A stretch of 64,000 bases of DNA. Source: Stercorarius parasiticus (lineage: Eukaryota > Chordata > Aves > Charadriiformes > Stercorariidae). Location of the stretch: contig VWZL01005203.1 of NCBI GenBank assembly GCA_013396915.1, positions 124,001-188,000 of the forward strand. The letters run 5' to 3'. Shown piece by piece: positions 51,001 through 62,972 of the stretch. The stretch's first letter is position 1. The number at the start of each line of letters is the position of its first letter. Made by a program: the position numbers and the translations under genes. Under the pieces are notes generated by a model. The model did no database searches. It was given only the letters and a program-made list of their open reading frames with translations, and was not told where the DNA came from.

Positions 51001-54000
51001 TTTAACTAAAGTACAGAGATTAAATTTCCCCTTTATAATAGTAAAAGTCTAAAATAGATGAATTACACTCTAAAAGTATTGGGCCACAGTTTGTATCTGT
51101 GGGGTGCTGGGTGTAGAGGGGTAATACTGTAGATATCTATCCATACCCTTCTCAGCACCTGTGCATGCAATATTACAGGATTTTTATGCTGTGGAAGAGC
51201 CAGTCCACCATGAGTGTGTGGAGATTTGTGGCACTACATTTTGGAAGAGGTGGGGCAAAGAATAGTTTATCTTCAAGTCAGAAGTAATGACTAGCTGAGA
51301 TATGATACTTCTGGTATTGAGTGATGTCTATTATAAAATTGCTGACAACCTCATCCATAAGACAGGGGTTTTTAGGTTGTACTTGGGTTACAGAGCATAG
51401 AACAGACTGCAACTGCCCCAGGTTTTCTGAAAAGCACTTTCTTTCCTTTGGTTAGTGAGCCCACCGAAAAAGCCCCCAGAAATATCTTATCCAAGAAACA
51501 ACTCCATTGAAGTGGAACTAGGTAAGTGGTTTTCTCAATAAGAAAATATGATTTTGTATCCTAGTGAAAATTTATACTCAAGGAGTGCCATATTCTGTGC
51601 TTTCTTCGTTTTGTTTTTTGACAAAAACCAGTTCAGTGACCAGCTCAGTTTGGGGGTGAGAGGGAAGGAGACAAGGCATGTTGCTTACAAAGTCCTAGGG
51701 AAACCTCTCAAATGCAAAGGGTGTGTAGAGAGTCCAAGTGATTCTCTGTCACATCTGTTGCTTTCCATCACTCTGGAAGAGAGTCTAAGAACAGATCCAT
51801 CTTTGAATCTGCAGGGAAAGTGATGCCCAGAGAGAGGCATCTTCTTTCTGGATTTAGCCTCTTCCATCCTACCCGTCTCTTTCTGAACCTGCAGATCACT
51901 GAGTATATAGACCCTCTGTTAGAATAACTTTTCTGTAAGGGTGTGGGACCATCCTTAGCTGGTCTGTGTGCGAGTCTGTGAACAGGATTGTATAGACTTT
52001 AATTAAAGTATGGAAATTAACTTTTCACTTTGTAACACAATTTTATAGGCTCACAGGTTACAGTGGATTGCAATACAACAGGTGCTGATGGGTATGAGGT
52101 GTTTTGGACAGGCAACGGTGTATATATTGATGTATTTTATATGAGCAGAATTTTTGCAAGTCCTTATGAGTAAGTATATTTTCAGATTAGAAAATACTGT
52201 TGGCAACCAAAGTGGAACTTTCTCCCTTTGAGATTAAAATGTTTAGCAACATTTTTCACTTGCTTAAATAGCTTTCTTTTTAAAAATTCTAATGCTTGCC
52301 TTCTCCAATTCACTTTCTGCTTTAAAATAGAAACTTGAAACATAGTAGGCACGTGGACTTCACTTTCTGGTCATTGTAAAAATCTGTCTTAATTTCCAAC
52401 CTTGGGAAAAGGTGTTTTGTAGACTTACAGTGTCATAATTGTAATACAGTTTCTATTGAGCAGGCCCTGGCCTGGCAGAAACCACTTTCAATTGGATCAA
52501 GCATGTCCAGGCACGTGATCTTCAGACTGTCTCTGTCTCTTTCCTCTTTGTTCTCCTTTCCCTTCACATCTGCATCTCTGAAAGGTCGCAAGAGGGTAAA
52601 ACCTGTGCTTCACAGGAGAAATTGAGACTTTCAGATTTCAGAGCCTTGAGTTAGAGAAGTGTAAATGCGATCAGCTGAAGAGCTAGTGGAAGACTGTTGA
52701 GGACATTTGTACTGAAGCTTAGTGGGGCAAGAGGAGAAAAGGGAGAGAGATTTCCAGTGATGAGTTGGGGTATGGGAGGAAAATGGACTTGGACTGAGTA
52801 AAGCATGAGAAGGGAAACTGGGAGATAAGGTGAAGGTGAAAAGCAAGTTAAATGGAGTTAGGAGAGAAGAAATTAGACCCAACTTAAAAAGGCAACTGAA
52901 ATCAGAGCAGAACACAGTCTGAAAGTGTTTTAGATGTGACAGGTTGGGAACTAAAAATTGCAGGTTTTTTGTCAGCCCTGGTCTAATGGTGGTGCTATGA
53001 AGAAAAATGATCATTTTTGCAAATTCTCAAGCACTATGTATGAGCAAGAAACTGATGAAGAAATTAAAATGATATCTTCAAAGTAAGAATATAGTTGTGA
53101 GAAATAAGTCCTTATCATAAAACAAAGGGGGAAATAAAATGCAGAATTCTTTGAGTGCTCACCAAGTAAAAACACTATACAAAAGTAATGTATTGTACTG
53201 TCATAAAGAATTGTAATGCCATAAACAATTGGACCGTAGTGCAGAACCACACAGTCACTGAACTGATAACATAAAAGCAGTGTTATTTTTTTGTACTTCC
53301 TAGCACTTAATAGGCTGTCTTTGCAACCATTAGTCATTTGCATTAGTGATGTTGATTCATTCATTCCTCGTTACGTTGTTCAAACTACTGTAACTTTTTG
53401 TTTAGAAAGTGATTCGTTTGGTCCTATGTATACCCTTTATGATATATTTCAAGCTTTTATTTTGCATTTTAAATGGTAACTAGAATATGTTTTCATGAAA
53501 GAATAGTGCTTGGCTAAGTGGCTTAGTTAATTTTGCATTTGAGATCTACTGTTAACAAGGTAGTGGTATCACTCATTTTGCTGGTGGTTAAAAAGTTTAG
53601 TTCATACATCAGTCACACATCACGATACACATGACTAACTGAATGTGCAGCATAATGGGCATTTTTGTGTCCTTGTAGAATGTATGGGGTGATAATCTGT
53701 GTTTCTTAGTGGTGCAGCCTGATGCTTTAGCTCTTACAATTCTGTTCAGATCCATGGGGTGAAGCAGCAGTTTAGACTCCACTCCCTGCAGCAGGAATCG
53801 CACTGAGTTGGTGTCGTCTGCTGCAGGTCACCACCTTTGATGTCCTTCCTCCCTGTCCCAGAGCAGGTCACCGCAAGATGACGCCCTTGTACCAGGGCCT
53901 CTTTCTGTGTCATATCACACTCTGGAATTTCTCTCTCTCCACCTACTCTTACAGGGCCTGGGAAGCCTGTAACAAGGGTTTGCTTAGGTTTGTAAGGTAT

Positions 54001-57000
54001 ATTTTTGTACTTCAGCCTGTAGAAACCTTATATTCCTTTGGGGAAACACAGCTGTAGATAAGATAAGGTCTTGATGTTCTCCATTGTCTATGCTAAATGT
54101 CAATAAGAGGCCTGACTGGTGTTTGGGTTTCCTTCGTATAATGTAATTGCTTATCTATTCTCAAGTGTGGTTGACATTTGCAGATGGAAACAACCATTGT
54201 CATGCTGCAGCTGTTAGTGATGAAGCCATTCCAGAAAGGGCTGTGGTTTTATATCTCTGTCATCTTTTGGATAGGGAGGAAACTTCTTACGATGGGCGCC
54301 CTGTGCATTCTGTGAAGCTAATAATTTCGGAAGTGAATAGTGAAGATTATGAACAACCGTTTGTCTGTCAGGCTTCAAATGCCTTTGGGCAGGTTGCATC
54401 CTATATTATACTAAAACACAGAGGTAAGAAATACTGTTATTTTTGAGGCTTGTGTTTGTCTTGACTTCCCCAGAAGGGGTTTTGATACCAAATGCTTGTA
54501 TATCATGTTGCTAGAAGACAGGTGGATTACAGTTTGCGGTATGTATGCATGTACCTGTGCATAGGGGAGGAGTCACTGTAGTACTGTATTTATCATTATT
54601 AAAGTAATAGGTAGATGGAAGTGAAAAATATGATACTTGAATTTATATTTGTGTAAAAGATCAGATTTGGACAAATTCAGCATTTAAAAAAAATAATCTT
54701 CCTGTATTTTTGTGCAGTTCCGGATATACAAAGATGGCTGACTGGAGTGATTGTCTCTTTGTTAATTTTAACATTTATTACTTTAATGATCTACAAGATT
54801 TTCAAGATTGACTTGGTACTTTGGTACCGTAATTCTGTCTGCGCCTTTGCAAGTAAGGAAGGTATGTAAGTGTGACCAGGTATGTTAGTGTAAATAGCCT
54901 GTTGATTTTTTTCACTGGCTATTACTTCTAAGCAATGATGTGATTATTTAGTGGAATGTATGTGGAATTTCCTTGAGGAATTTTCAGATATGCGTAAAGA
55001 CATTTTTTTGGGTAATTTTTCAGTCATGTGGGTAAAATGTATAATCATAGTCGATGCAATAAACAGTGCATAATGCTGAAGGCAGTCATGGTGAGACAGG
55101 TCATAAAGAACTCCAGGTTTTCCCCAAATTAGCATGTTGCTTCTTGCTTTTCTGTAGTTTCTTTACATGTAAATTTTTGGTCACTCTGATGATGATCACT
55201 AGGTGTCAGCAGAGCTACATCCTGTAAACTATCTGTTTAAAGACATGCACTAAATATTTATATTGAAAATCAGACTCTCGTTTTCTCAGAGATTTATTTT
55301 GTTGGGTTTTGGGTTGGTTTGTTGTTTTGTTTTTTTTTTTTCAACTTCTCTCTTTTACTCAACACTTTCTTTCTAAATTATGTCAGTTATGATGGTTATA
55401 TGCCAAAGAGAAAAAATACTACTAGTTCTGTATTCAGTGATTCTTCTTAGGTGTTTTTATTGCTATGGTGTAGACAAATGCATTGGACAGGTGTGAGAAA
55501 ATTGAAAAAAGTGCAACACTAGAGATATTTTGTTGGCAGCCCTCAAAATTAGACTGAAGTTCCCCATAGTTTGAAAGTTAAATGGATTTAATGCATCGAG
55601 ATAGTTAATGCTTACTCATGGCTGTTCTAAATGTTTTCACAGAAAAGTAATTTCAACTTCTGGTTAAAAATCCAGTTTTCCCAGAATGCTTTAATAGAGT
55701 TCTAATGAAAAAAAAATAAAGCAAAGAAATTATGTTTTGTAGCTTGTTGAGCTAAACTTAACTTGGTGAGTTAACTCTGATTTTGTTTTGGTTTCTTCAT
55801 TCCTGTTTATAACGCAGTTTTAACTCTCAAAACCTCAGCTGCCTTCTGGTCTTCTACCTGCTTTTCCCTTGCAGAATTACTACAAGAAAGAGTTGCCATT
55901 TTCCACCCTCTCTCATGGTTAGTCAGAAGTGGAGATAATAGCTGTTGAGTTTGTTTCAGGAGACGTGGTGAAGAAAGTCCTGTAAGAGGACACTTTCTTA
56001 ATGTCCTGACACCTCTGGAGCTGGGGGCTCCTTCCTGCAGGTCCCAGGTCCTGCTTCCAGCTCTCTTGCTGGCACATCCATCCCCATGATGGAAAAAGAG
56101 GTCAGGTTCTGCGGCTGATCATCTTTCTTTGATTTGTAGAGCATTTTAGTGCTTTGATGTTATTTTGTCAGATAAGTGAATCAGCCCCCCTTACCATTTT
56201 TAAACAGTCCAAAATGAAACCTTGCAATAAAGGCGTGTTCCTGATTTTTAGTTTTTTAATATAAACATTTGTATTTGGTTTAGATGGGAAAGTCTATGAT
56301 GCATATGTCCTGTACGCAAAGAGCAGTGGAGACAGAAGCTTCTATCGTCTGGAAACCTTTGTTCATAGAATACTCCCTGATGTTTTAGAACAACAGTGTG
56401 GATATAATCTCTTTATATTAGGAAGGGATGATTTACCAGGAGAAGGTATGCTTTAATTAGTACAGTTAATAGGTTTTCTTTTGACACATTGTTCTTGGGT
56501 TAGAAGATGATACATACAATTAAAGAACACCTATTTTTGGAAAATAGTTGTATTTGTTTATTTTTAATAGATAATTCGTCAGTTTGTCCAATGGACTTTT
56601 TTTTTAGTTTCAATTTTGTCAGTTTCTTACAAAAAATTCTGTTCTGATGTTATGAGGGTCTGCACTTTCTTTTTAGTGATGAACAAATGAGGATTCAGCA
56701 GCATTAATATATCGTTGAGGTTCTTTGAATGATATCTGCTGCTTGGGACTGAAGAAAATTTTTATCAGAAATTTCATGCAGTGGATCATGAATCATGAAT
56801 GACAGTTGGGAGATCTTAAACCTGCCAGTCCTCTGAGCTAGCCACTGCTCTCTATATATGCAATTTACAAGTGATGTAAAATATTTCTTAATTTTAAAAG
56901 TTTCAATGCAAACTTTGATTGTTCCTTCATTACGTACAGCTGTGGTCAGTGTTGCTGATGAAACGCTTAAGCAAAGCAGAAGACTGATGATTGTTTTGGG

Positions 57001-57331
57001 ATCAGAAACATCTAGTTGCTGCCTGTTAGAAGATACCTCTGAACAACAACTAGCAATGTATAATGCTCTCATCCGTGATGGGATTCAAGTAATTCTTATA
57101 GAAATAGATGAAATACAGGACCACAGAAGCATGCCGGAATCAATCAGATATATTAAGCAAAAACATGGAGCTATCCAATGGAAAGGGGACTTCTCAGAGA
57201 AATCTTGTTCACCAAATACAAGATTCTGGAAAAACGTGCGCTATCAAATGCCATCCAGGAAGAAGGTATCTTATTCTGGAGTGTATTTATTGCCCCTAAC
57301 TTTGAACAATTCTGCAGCAAAGGGAAGTTAA
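44976..57331 (+). CDS. IL1RL1: IL-1 receptor family member, probably IL1RL1 / ST2 (10 coding exons, 563 aa)
   Basis: Ligand-binding receptor chain (ST2 is the IL-33 receptor in mammals) acting at the plasma membrane with IL1RAP. Coding exons are 44976-45039, 48372-48615, 48926-49112, 49912-50074, 51456-51521, 52049-52169, 54275-54423, 54718-54861, 56284-56445 and 56940-57331. They total 1692 bases in one frame with GT/AG introns and the same phases as IL1R1. Residues 1-21 are a signal peptide, about 22-331 three Ig domains, about 338-358 the membrane span, and 380-545 the TIR domain ([19 protein letters not shown] at 529-530). For ST2: [11 protein letters not shown] and RYQMP resemble human ST2 (FVHQILPDVLE, RYQMP), the loop after the Ig3 cysteine is long (CQASNAFGQ), and a dead IL1RL2-like gene already fills the preceding slot. 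Against: [10 protein letters not shown] and [15 protein letters not shown] look more like IL1R1/IL1RL2. Receptor family is certain; paralogue name is moderately supported. Confidence 0.72.
45195..46145 (-). mobile_element. CR1 LINE fragment, antisense, split by a later CR1
   Basis: On the - strand it reads CR1 3' coding remnants ([35 protein letters not shown]) and the 3' region. It is interrupted at 45897-46085 by a + strand CR1 tail, then resumes with TCTTCAGGCTGTTGAGCTCC. It lies in intron 1 of the second receptor gene. Confidence 0.85.
45897..46085 (+). mobile_element. Nested CR1 3' tail with target-site duplication
   Basis: A 189-base CR1 end (ACATTGGAACAGGCTGCCCA through AGGTCCCTTCCATCC, with a TATCC-type tandem end). 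TCACTT occurs at 45891-45896 and again at 46086-46091, directly flanking it. Confidence 0.82.
46830..47640 (+). mobile_element. Old, degraded CR1-like LINE 3' region (intron 1 of second receptor)
   Basis: Words such as GAAAAGGCTGTCTGGATATT, GAAGGAGGACTCAGAGGTAA and GATGTGATGGAGGTCAATAA keep the order of a CR1 3' end but with many changes. Limits are approximate. Confidence 0.5.
48372..48615 (+). CDS. IL1RL1: Second receptor, coding exon 2: Ig domain 1
   Basis: Residues 22-103. EKCEAYD start, then [26 protein letters not shown] and [10 protein letters not shown]. The acceptor at TTTAG is fixed by phase; using the next AG would give an immediate stop. Confidence 0.93.
48926..49112 (+). CDS. 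IL1RL1: Second receptor, coding exon 3: Ig1-Ig2 junction
   Basis: Residues 103-165. Reads [17 protein letters not shown] and ends QPVRWYK in phase 0. Confidence 0.91.
49912..50074 (+). CDS. IL1RL1: Second receptor, coding exon 4: Ig domain 2
   Basis: Residues 166-220. Starts [10 protein letters not shown], then [20 protein letters not shown]. Donor G|GTAAGT. Its true frame is open for the exon only, so it is easily missed. Confidence 0.91.
50800..50905. repeat. AT-rich / TATG simple repeat region
   Basis: Imperfect ATGTATGTATATATGATATG-type sequence in intron 4 of the second receptor gene. Confidence 0.6.
51456..51521 (+). CDS. IL1RL1: Second receptor, coding exon 5: Ig2-Ig3 linker
   Basis: A 66-base exon for residues 220-242 reading [17 protein letters not shown], parallel to IL1R1 exon 5. 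Acceptor TGGTTAG, donor G|GTAAGT. Confidence 0.9.
52049..52169 (+). CDS. IL1RL1: Second receptor, coding exon 6: Ig domain 3, first half
   Basis: Residues 242-282. [10 protein letters not shown] and the core tryptophan in VFWTGNG. 121 bases, identical in length to IL1R1 exon 6. Donor GA|GTAAGT, phase 2. Confidence 0.9.
54275..54423 (+). CDS. IL1RL1: Second receptor, coding exon 7: Ig domain 3, second half
   Basis: Residues 282-332, containing [20 protein letters not shown]. The chosen acceptor (CATCTTTTGGATAG) has a good pyrimidine tract, keeps phase 2 and gives 149 bases against 146 in IL1R1. A weaker AG at 54216-54217 is also in phase and would add 19 residues. Confidence 0.8.
54718..54861 (+). 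CDS. IL1RL1: Second receptor, coding exon 8: transmembrane segment
   Basis: Residues 332-380. Hydrophobic [19 protein letters not shown] followed by [15 protein letters not shown]. 144 bases, the same as IL1R1 exon 8. Confidence 0.92.
56284..56445 (+). CDS. IL1RL1: Second receptor, coding exon 9: TIR domain, first half
   Basis: Residues 380-434. [36 protein letters not shown] and GRDDLPGE. 162 bases. Confidence 0.93.
56940..57331 (+). CDS. IL1RL1: Second receptor, coding exon 10: TIR domain, second half, and stop
   Basis: Residues 434-563 plus [49 protein letters not shown], and a tail slightly longer than that of IL1R1, ending NNSAAKGS. Confidence 0.93.
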
Positions 57332-60300
57332 GATGCACTTATTAAAATAGTACTGAGAAGGTACTTCTGCAGTGAAATTTATTTTCTAATTTATTTTCTT
57401 TTTTACACAAATTCTTTGTATTACAAAGCAAATGTTTTCATCAAGGAGTATAAGCTACTCATCCATTCTCCAAATTACACCCTAAAAGAAAAGTTCTCTG
57501 CAACTTTGTTTCTGTTCTGGGTTTTGGACACAATTTGTTGTGTTAATCTCGGACAGATGAGAGAAGTAAATGTTGCTGATGGCGGCAGACTACTTAATAG
57601 TTGTGGTCCACGTAAATGTAATATCCACTGAAGAAGCAGCTGTGAAGTAATTTTTTAAATTGAAACTACAGTTGATAAATTAAAAATATGTTTCTGTTGT
57701 CTGCCTTTTCCTAGTCATTCTGTTCCTCTTCGTGTTGCCTCTCTGTGATTGTCTGACTTCCTTATTACTGCAAGAATCGGCACCGTACAAGCTTTGGGGT
57801 CTCTTCCTGATCAATAGGGCTTATCTTTGCTTCTTGAAGGGGTTGGGAAAACACATGATGTAGCAGGTATATTTAAAACTCCTCACAAACTAAATGTGTT
57901 TCAGCTGAACAGTTGGTACTAAATGTGTTCGGCAAATGGAATGGAATCTGTGGCTTTTTAGACAATTGTTGAATAATTCCGTGATGTCTGGTCTATGGGG
58001 TGTTTCTAAACTTAGTCTCTTGAAATGGTCAGGAAACTGAAAATATTTCAGATTTCTTGCAAAATGGAAGCTTTCTAGACTGTGCTGCTACTCTGGAAAC
58101 CAGGTGTTCTCATTCTGTGTCTCAACTGTGCTAACTACAAGCACAGAAATTCACTGAGAATCTGTCAAAGGACTGTGCTTGGGCTAAGTATCCTGGAGAG
58201 AGTGGAAAATGGCCATTTCTGAAATATGACCAGGAGCTAATGGTAAGAAATAACACCTTGTCTGCTTGTGTAAGAAAAAATTAGAGGTACACGGCAATAT
58301 CAACCTGCCTGGGAGTAGCTTGGTTATTTCTGGACCCCAGTCCATTGTTCTGTGTGCGTCACCATGAGAAAACAACATGCTGCTTCCTTTTCAAGATGAT
58401 CTGAAGTGGCAAGAATTTTCACTCTCCAGCCTCGAAGAGCATCATCCGAATGCAAATGTGAATTCTGCTTGCCCCTTTTTTTTTTTTTTTTTTTTCTTTG
58501 CTGAAGTTAAGCAGGTTCTTACATTATCTTTATTGCTAGGATAGCATCTGTCACTGAATTCCTTTCAGCTGGTTCCCAGAAGTGTGTATGCTGTAGAATA
58601 TACTCTTTGTTGGGCTGTATTGCTGGGAGAGAAAGCAAGATCCAGGAGTGGAACATATGTTTAAAGCGGAAGATTTGCAATAGCATTTCATGCTGTCTTT
58701 TTCTTTGAGAGGGTTTAGCAATAGTCCTTACGAGCAGTGTCTCGTTATCCTGGCTGTGGGGTTCACAGCTGTGTAATTTTCCACAGCCTCCATTGACCAG
58801 AGACTTATGGAATGTTGCCATGAAAACTGAGAACAGGATAGATCCATCAGATGAAGTACTATTGTTCTAGTAGATACTGAAACAGTCTTCTTTGGAAATG
58901 TATAATGTTTAGGCTGGAGCTTTTAAAAAATAAATTTGGGAACCTAGAGAGTTTAGATAATTATTATTGTCAAATTTTTACATAGTGTTTAGACTTGTTG
59001 AAAACTACACTCTCTTTCAAAGTTGTTTTTTTTTTTCACTTGTGTTTAAAAACAGAACCCTCTTATTTCCATGTGGAATGAGAGAAATAATACAGAAACT
59101 GTGGTAGATTTTGTTTCGACTTCCTAACTTTATAAGCTGTGAAATAAAAAAATACCAATAACTCTAGGATTTGCAGTACTACAGATAAGTACATTGATTT
59201 GCATGGAGTTTTGCTGGTATTTTTTGTTTCTGCTGTGAATGTGCAGTTATGATTTGTCACCACTTTTTTCATAGTTCTTTTCAGAGGTTTGCTACAATAT
59301 TCAAGACAGGCATTTTCACACTAAACGAGACTTAAAGACTCTTAAGAGAAGACAGATAATTGTGAGTCAGCATTTATCTACTTGATACTTTCTTTTAACC
59401 AACCACATTTAGTATGATTATTCAGGCATTTTAGTTTTCTTGTGTGAAAATAAGTGTGGGAGAGCGGTTTCAATTATTGTGGTTAGTTGCTAGCTAACTA
59501 CTTGAATGTAGCGTGACATGAAGTGGCTTATCCTTTTATCATGGGACTTTATTTTGAAACTGAATTTTGTCTCTGTTTTCTCCCCTTGGAAACTTCTTTT
59601 TGGAAGTCACGTAGGAAAACACACTGTTTTTTGTGGTACAATAAAATTCCCATAGAGACAGATGTGCTGATTGCTCTTTATTAAAAAAAAAAACCAACAA
59701 AACAAACCAGTTAGTTGGCCAGAGGCCTGCTTCTCGAAACTTGTTAGCTACAGAAGGAAAAGGCAAATGCAGTGTAATCCTTGAAAAAGTGTTTGTTCAC
59801 CACAATGTGGTAGATACATTTCAGCTTATTGTATATCTATGCTGACAGAGAAAATTATCTGAATGTTATGTGGTGTAAGATACACTGAAAGCATTCTGTG
59901 CACCATTTTTACTTTTCAACCATAACTATTTGATACTTCTTCTGTTGGCTTGTTCCTGACAATTTATTTGGCACTCTAGATTACCCCTTACATTTCTCGC
60001 CTTGTGATTAACTTGTCTCAGATTTTCTAATTCCACTGCATCTTTCCTTCCGTACTGTGAGGCTAGTTTTTTCTGGGAGACTTTCCTCCTTTTATAATTT
60101 TCCTCCTATATCCCACTTTCTTGCCTTTATGTCAGTGCTGAGATATAGCCTGTTTCATGTTTTAATATACACATCTATGACTGTATTAATTCATGGATAG
60201 AAGCTTGTGTGATGGGGAAGGTCATGTGCTCTGAGCCCAAACCTAGAACAAGTTGTTACAACCTTGTGGAGTCTGTGCAATGGCCCCACGCTGGGCACCC

Positions 60301-61560
60301 CTGACTGACTTTTTCTTTTTTTTTTCTTTTTAATTTACCTCTGTATTGCATCCTCGCAGGTAGAAAAGCACAAAGGTAATTTCACATTTCCCTTTGTTGC
60401 CTTGAGCTTCTGCCAGAGGGAGAAGCCTAGTCTACCTTTTGTTCAGAGGCTATGGTGGTTTAACTACTGTACCTCCTTCCATAGCTGCAGGTAGCTTGCA
60501 GATGAAGCAGGCAGAATACAATTAATGTTTACAAAAATCTGGGCTAAGGAGAGACATTTTTTTTTCCTAGAAATACTTAAGGATATATTACGTGTATTTT
60601 GAAGCTCTACAATGTAAGTAAAATTAGTGGTTAGCAGCCTTACTCCAGAGTACTCCCAGGTCTCCGGTTTAGTCATGGATGCTACAGTGCATGAACACAG
60701 GAGCCATAGTGTTTCCTCCTGTCATCCCTACACTTATTATTCCCCAGAGTAAAGGCAAAGTACACCACTTGACTCTTGTTCTCTTTTAAGGTGGGATAAT
60801 ATAAACCAGGACTTGATGCATTTTTTGAGATAAACTGAATATTAGTGAGCTAGAAAGTAGTACAAACCCCTTGTGTCCTCAGCCAACTCTAAGATTGCTT
60901 CCCATGTTGAAATAGATTAGAAAAGGAGTCTGATGTCCACTGGGCATCAGGGGGCACAGTTAAAAAGTACCGCTCATGTGTGACTTCCTCTGAGAGAGCA
61001 CTGTGGCATTACAGCTGCAGCTGGAGCTCTGCTTGGCAATGATGGTGACTATCAGGAGTTGGTATTTCACCCTGAAGAAAGGTAGAAAGCTCACCAAGTC
61101 ATTAAGGTGAATATTCTGCTCCAGAAAGGTTGGTTTGGAATTGCTGCTCCAGATCAGGTGACTTAGATATGTAAATTCTTTTTCTGGTTCAGTTTTGCCC
61201 CCAGCCACTCACGACTCATTTGATCTTGACCTAATTTTTTTTTGAGCACAGCAGTGACTGTAGTAGAAGGGAAATTTTGAACACTGTGCCATTAGAATTT
61301 TTTTTTTTTCACTAAACCGTTTCCCTGATGGACTTTATTTCTGTTGGCGATTATTAAAATCCATGTTCTCTCTTTCCCTTATCTCACCAGCAATATGTAT
61401 CAGGGGAGTGCTTCCTTTTCCTGCACTGTCCATGGTAACACTCCCCAGTGCTGCCTCATCTGTTCTCCAATCTCAAATGCTGATTTTGATCTTTTACACT
61501 TTCTTGCTCAGTTTATATACTGTGAATACATTAGTAATAAAGGAGGACTAAGGAGAATCT
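57332..61560. other. 3'UTR and downstream flank of the second receptor gene
   Basis: No coding exon recognised. A possible polyadenylation signal ATTAAA lies at 57679-57684, followed by a GT-rich stretch. AATAAA also occurs at about 58929 and 59640. A poly-T run lies at about 58476-58495. I see no exon of the next expected cluster member (IL18R1) in this interval. Confidence 0.45.
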
Positions 61561-61584
61561 CCATCCTTTATTAGAAAGGGGCGG

Positions 61585-62972
61585 TAACTCGGTGACAAAG
61601 GATGGGGAGAAGGCTGAGATACTTAATGCCTTCTTTGCCTCAGTTGTTAGTAGAAGAGCTGGTTGTTCCCTGAGTACCCAGCCCGCTGAGCTAGTAGATA
61701 GGGGCAGGGAGCAGAATGAAGCCCCTGAAATCCAAAGGGAGATGGTGAGGGACCTGCTCCAGCACCTAGACATACACAAGTCTACGGGGCCAGATGAGAT
61801 CCACGAGGGTACTGAGGGACCTGGCGGAAGTGCTCACCAAGCCACTTTCCATCATTTACCAGCAGTCCTGGCAAAATGGGCAGGCCCCAGTTGACTGGCA
61901 TCTAGCAAATGTGACACCCATCCCCAAGAAAGGCTGCAAGGAGGATCTGGGGAACTACAGGCCTGTCAGTCTGACCTCGATGCTTGAGAAGGTCATGGAA
62001 CAGATCATCCGCAGTGCCATTTTGTGGCACATGAAGGACAACCAGGCGATCAGGCCCAGTTAGCATGAGTTCATGAAAGGCAGGTCCTGCTTGACAAACC
62101 TGATCTCCTTCTATGACAAAGTGACCCACTTGGTGGATAAGGGAAAGGCTGTGGATGTTGTTTACCTGCACTTTAGTAAAGCCTTTGGTATGGTTTCCCA
62201 CAGCNATTCTCCTTGAGAAACTGTCTGCCCATTGCTTGGACGAGAGTACTCTTCGCTGGGTAAAAAACTGGCTGGATGGCCAGGTGGTGAATGGAGTTAA
62301 ATCCAGTTGCCAGACGGTCACAAGTGGAGTTCCCCAGGGCTCGGTATTGCGGCCAGTTCTCTTTAAAATCTTTATCAACAATCTGGACGAGGGAATCAAG
62401 TGCACCCTCAGTAAGTTTGCAGACGACACCAAGTTAGGCGGGAGTGTCGACCTGCTTGGGGGTAGGAAGGCTCTACAGAGGGATGTGGACAGGCTGGATC
62501 GATGGGCCAAGGCCAATTGTATGAGGTTTAATAAGGCCAAGTGCCGGGTCCTGCATTTCGGTCACAACAACCCCNTGGGTGAGGGAGCTGGGGTTGTTTA
62601 GCCTGGAGAAAAGGAGGCTGAGGGGAGACCTTATCGCTCTCTGCAACTACCTGAAAGGAGGTTGTAGGGAGGTGGGGGTCAGTCTCTTCTCCCAAGTAAC
62701 AAGCGATAGGACAAGAGGAAATGGTCTCAAATTGTGCCGGGGAGGATTAGATTAGATATTAGGAAAAATTTTTATGCTGAAAGGGTTATCAGGCATTGGA
62801 ACAGGCTGCCCAGGGAGATGGTTGAGGCACTGTCCCTGGAGATATTTAAAAGATGGGTAGACCTAGTGCTTAGTGACATGGTTTAGTGATGGGTTTTGTC
62901 AGTGTTAGGTTCATATTTGGACTAGATGATCTGAAAGGTCCCTTCCAACCTAGGCGATTCTATGATTCTAAT
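61585..62972 (+). mobile_element. CR1 LINE with broken reverse-transcriptase region
   Basis: About 1.4 kb, the longest CR1 in the window. The coding part shows the RT features CKEDLGNYRPVSLTSMLEKV, then SGVPQGSVL, then [10 protein letters not shown] with the catalytic aspartate pair intact. It is disabled by an in-frame TAG near 62060, an N-marked frame break at 62205 and an internal deletion at another N (62574). After the deletion the sequence jumps to the 3' region and ends CGATTCTATGATTCT. 5'-truncated; not capable of movement as assembled. Confidence 0.92.

Noticed and set aside
54184..54217. Acceptor at 54182-54183 for exon 7 of the second receptor
   Set aside because: In the required phase it runs into a TAG stop within twelve codons.
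61592..62601. Open frames at 61.6-62.6 kb as host genes
   Set aside because: They are pieces of CR1 reverse transcriptase (FADDTKLGG) and flanking element sequence.
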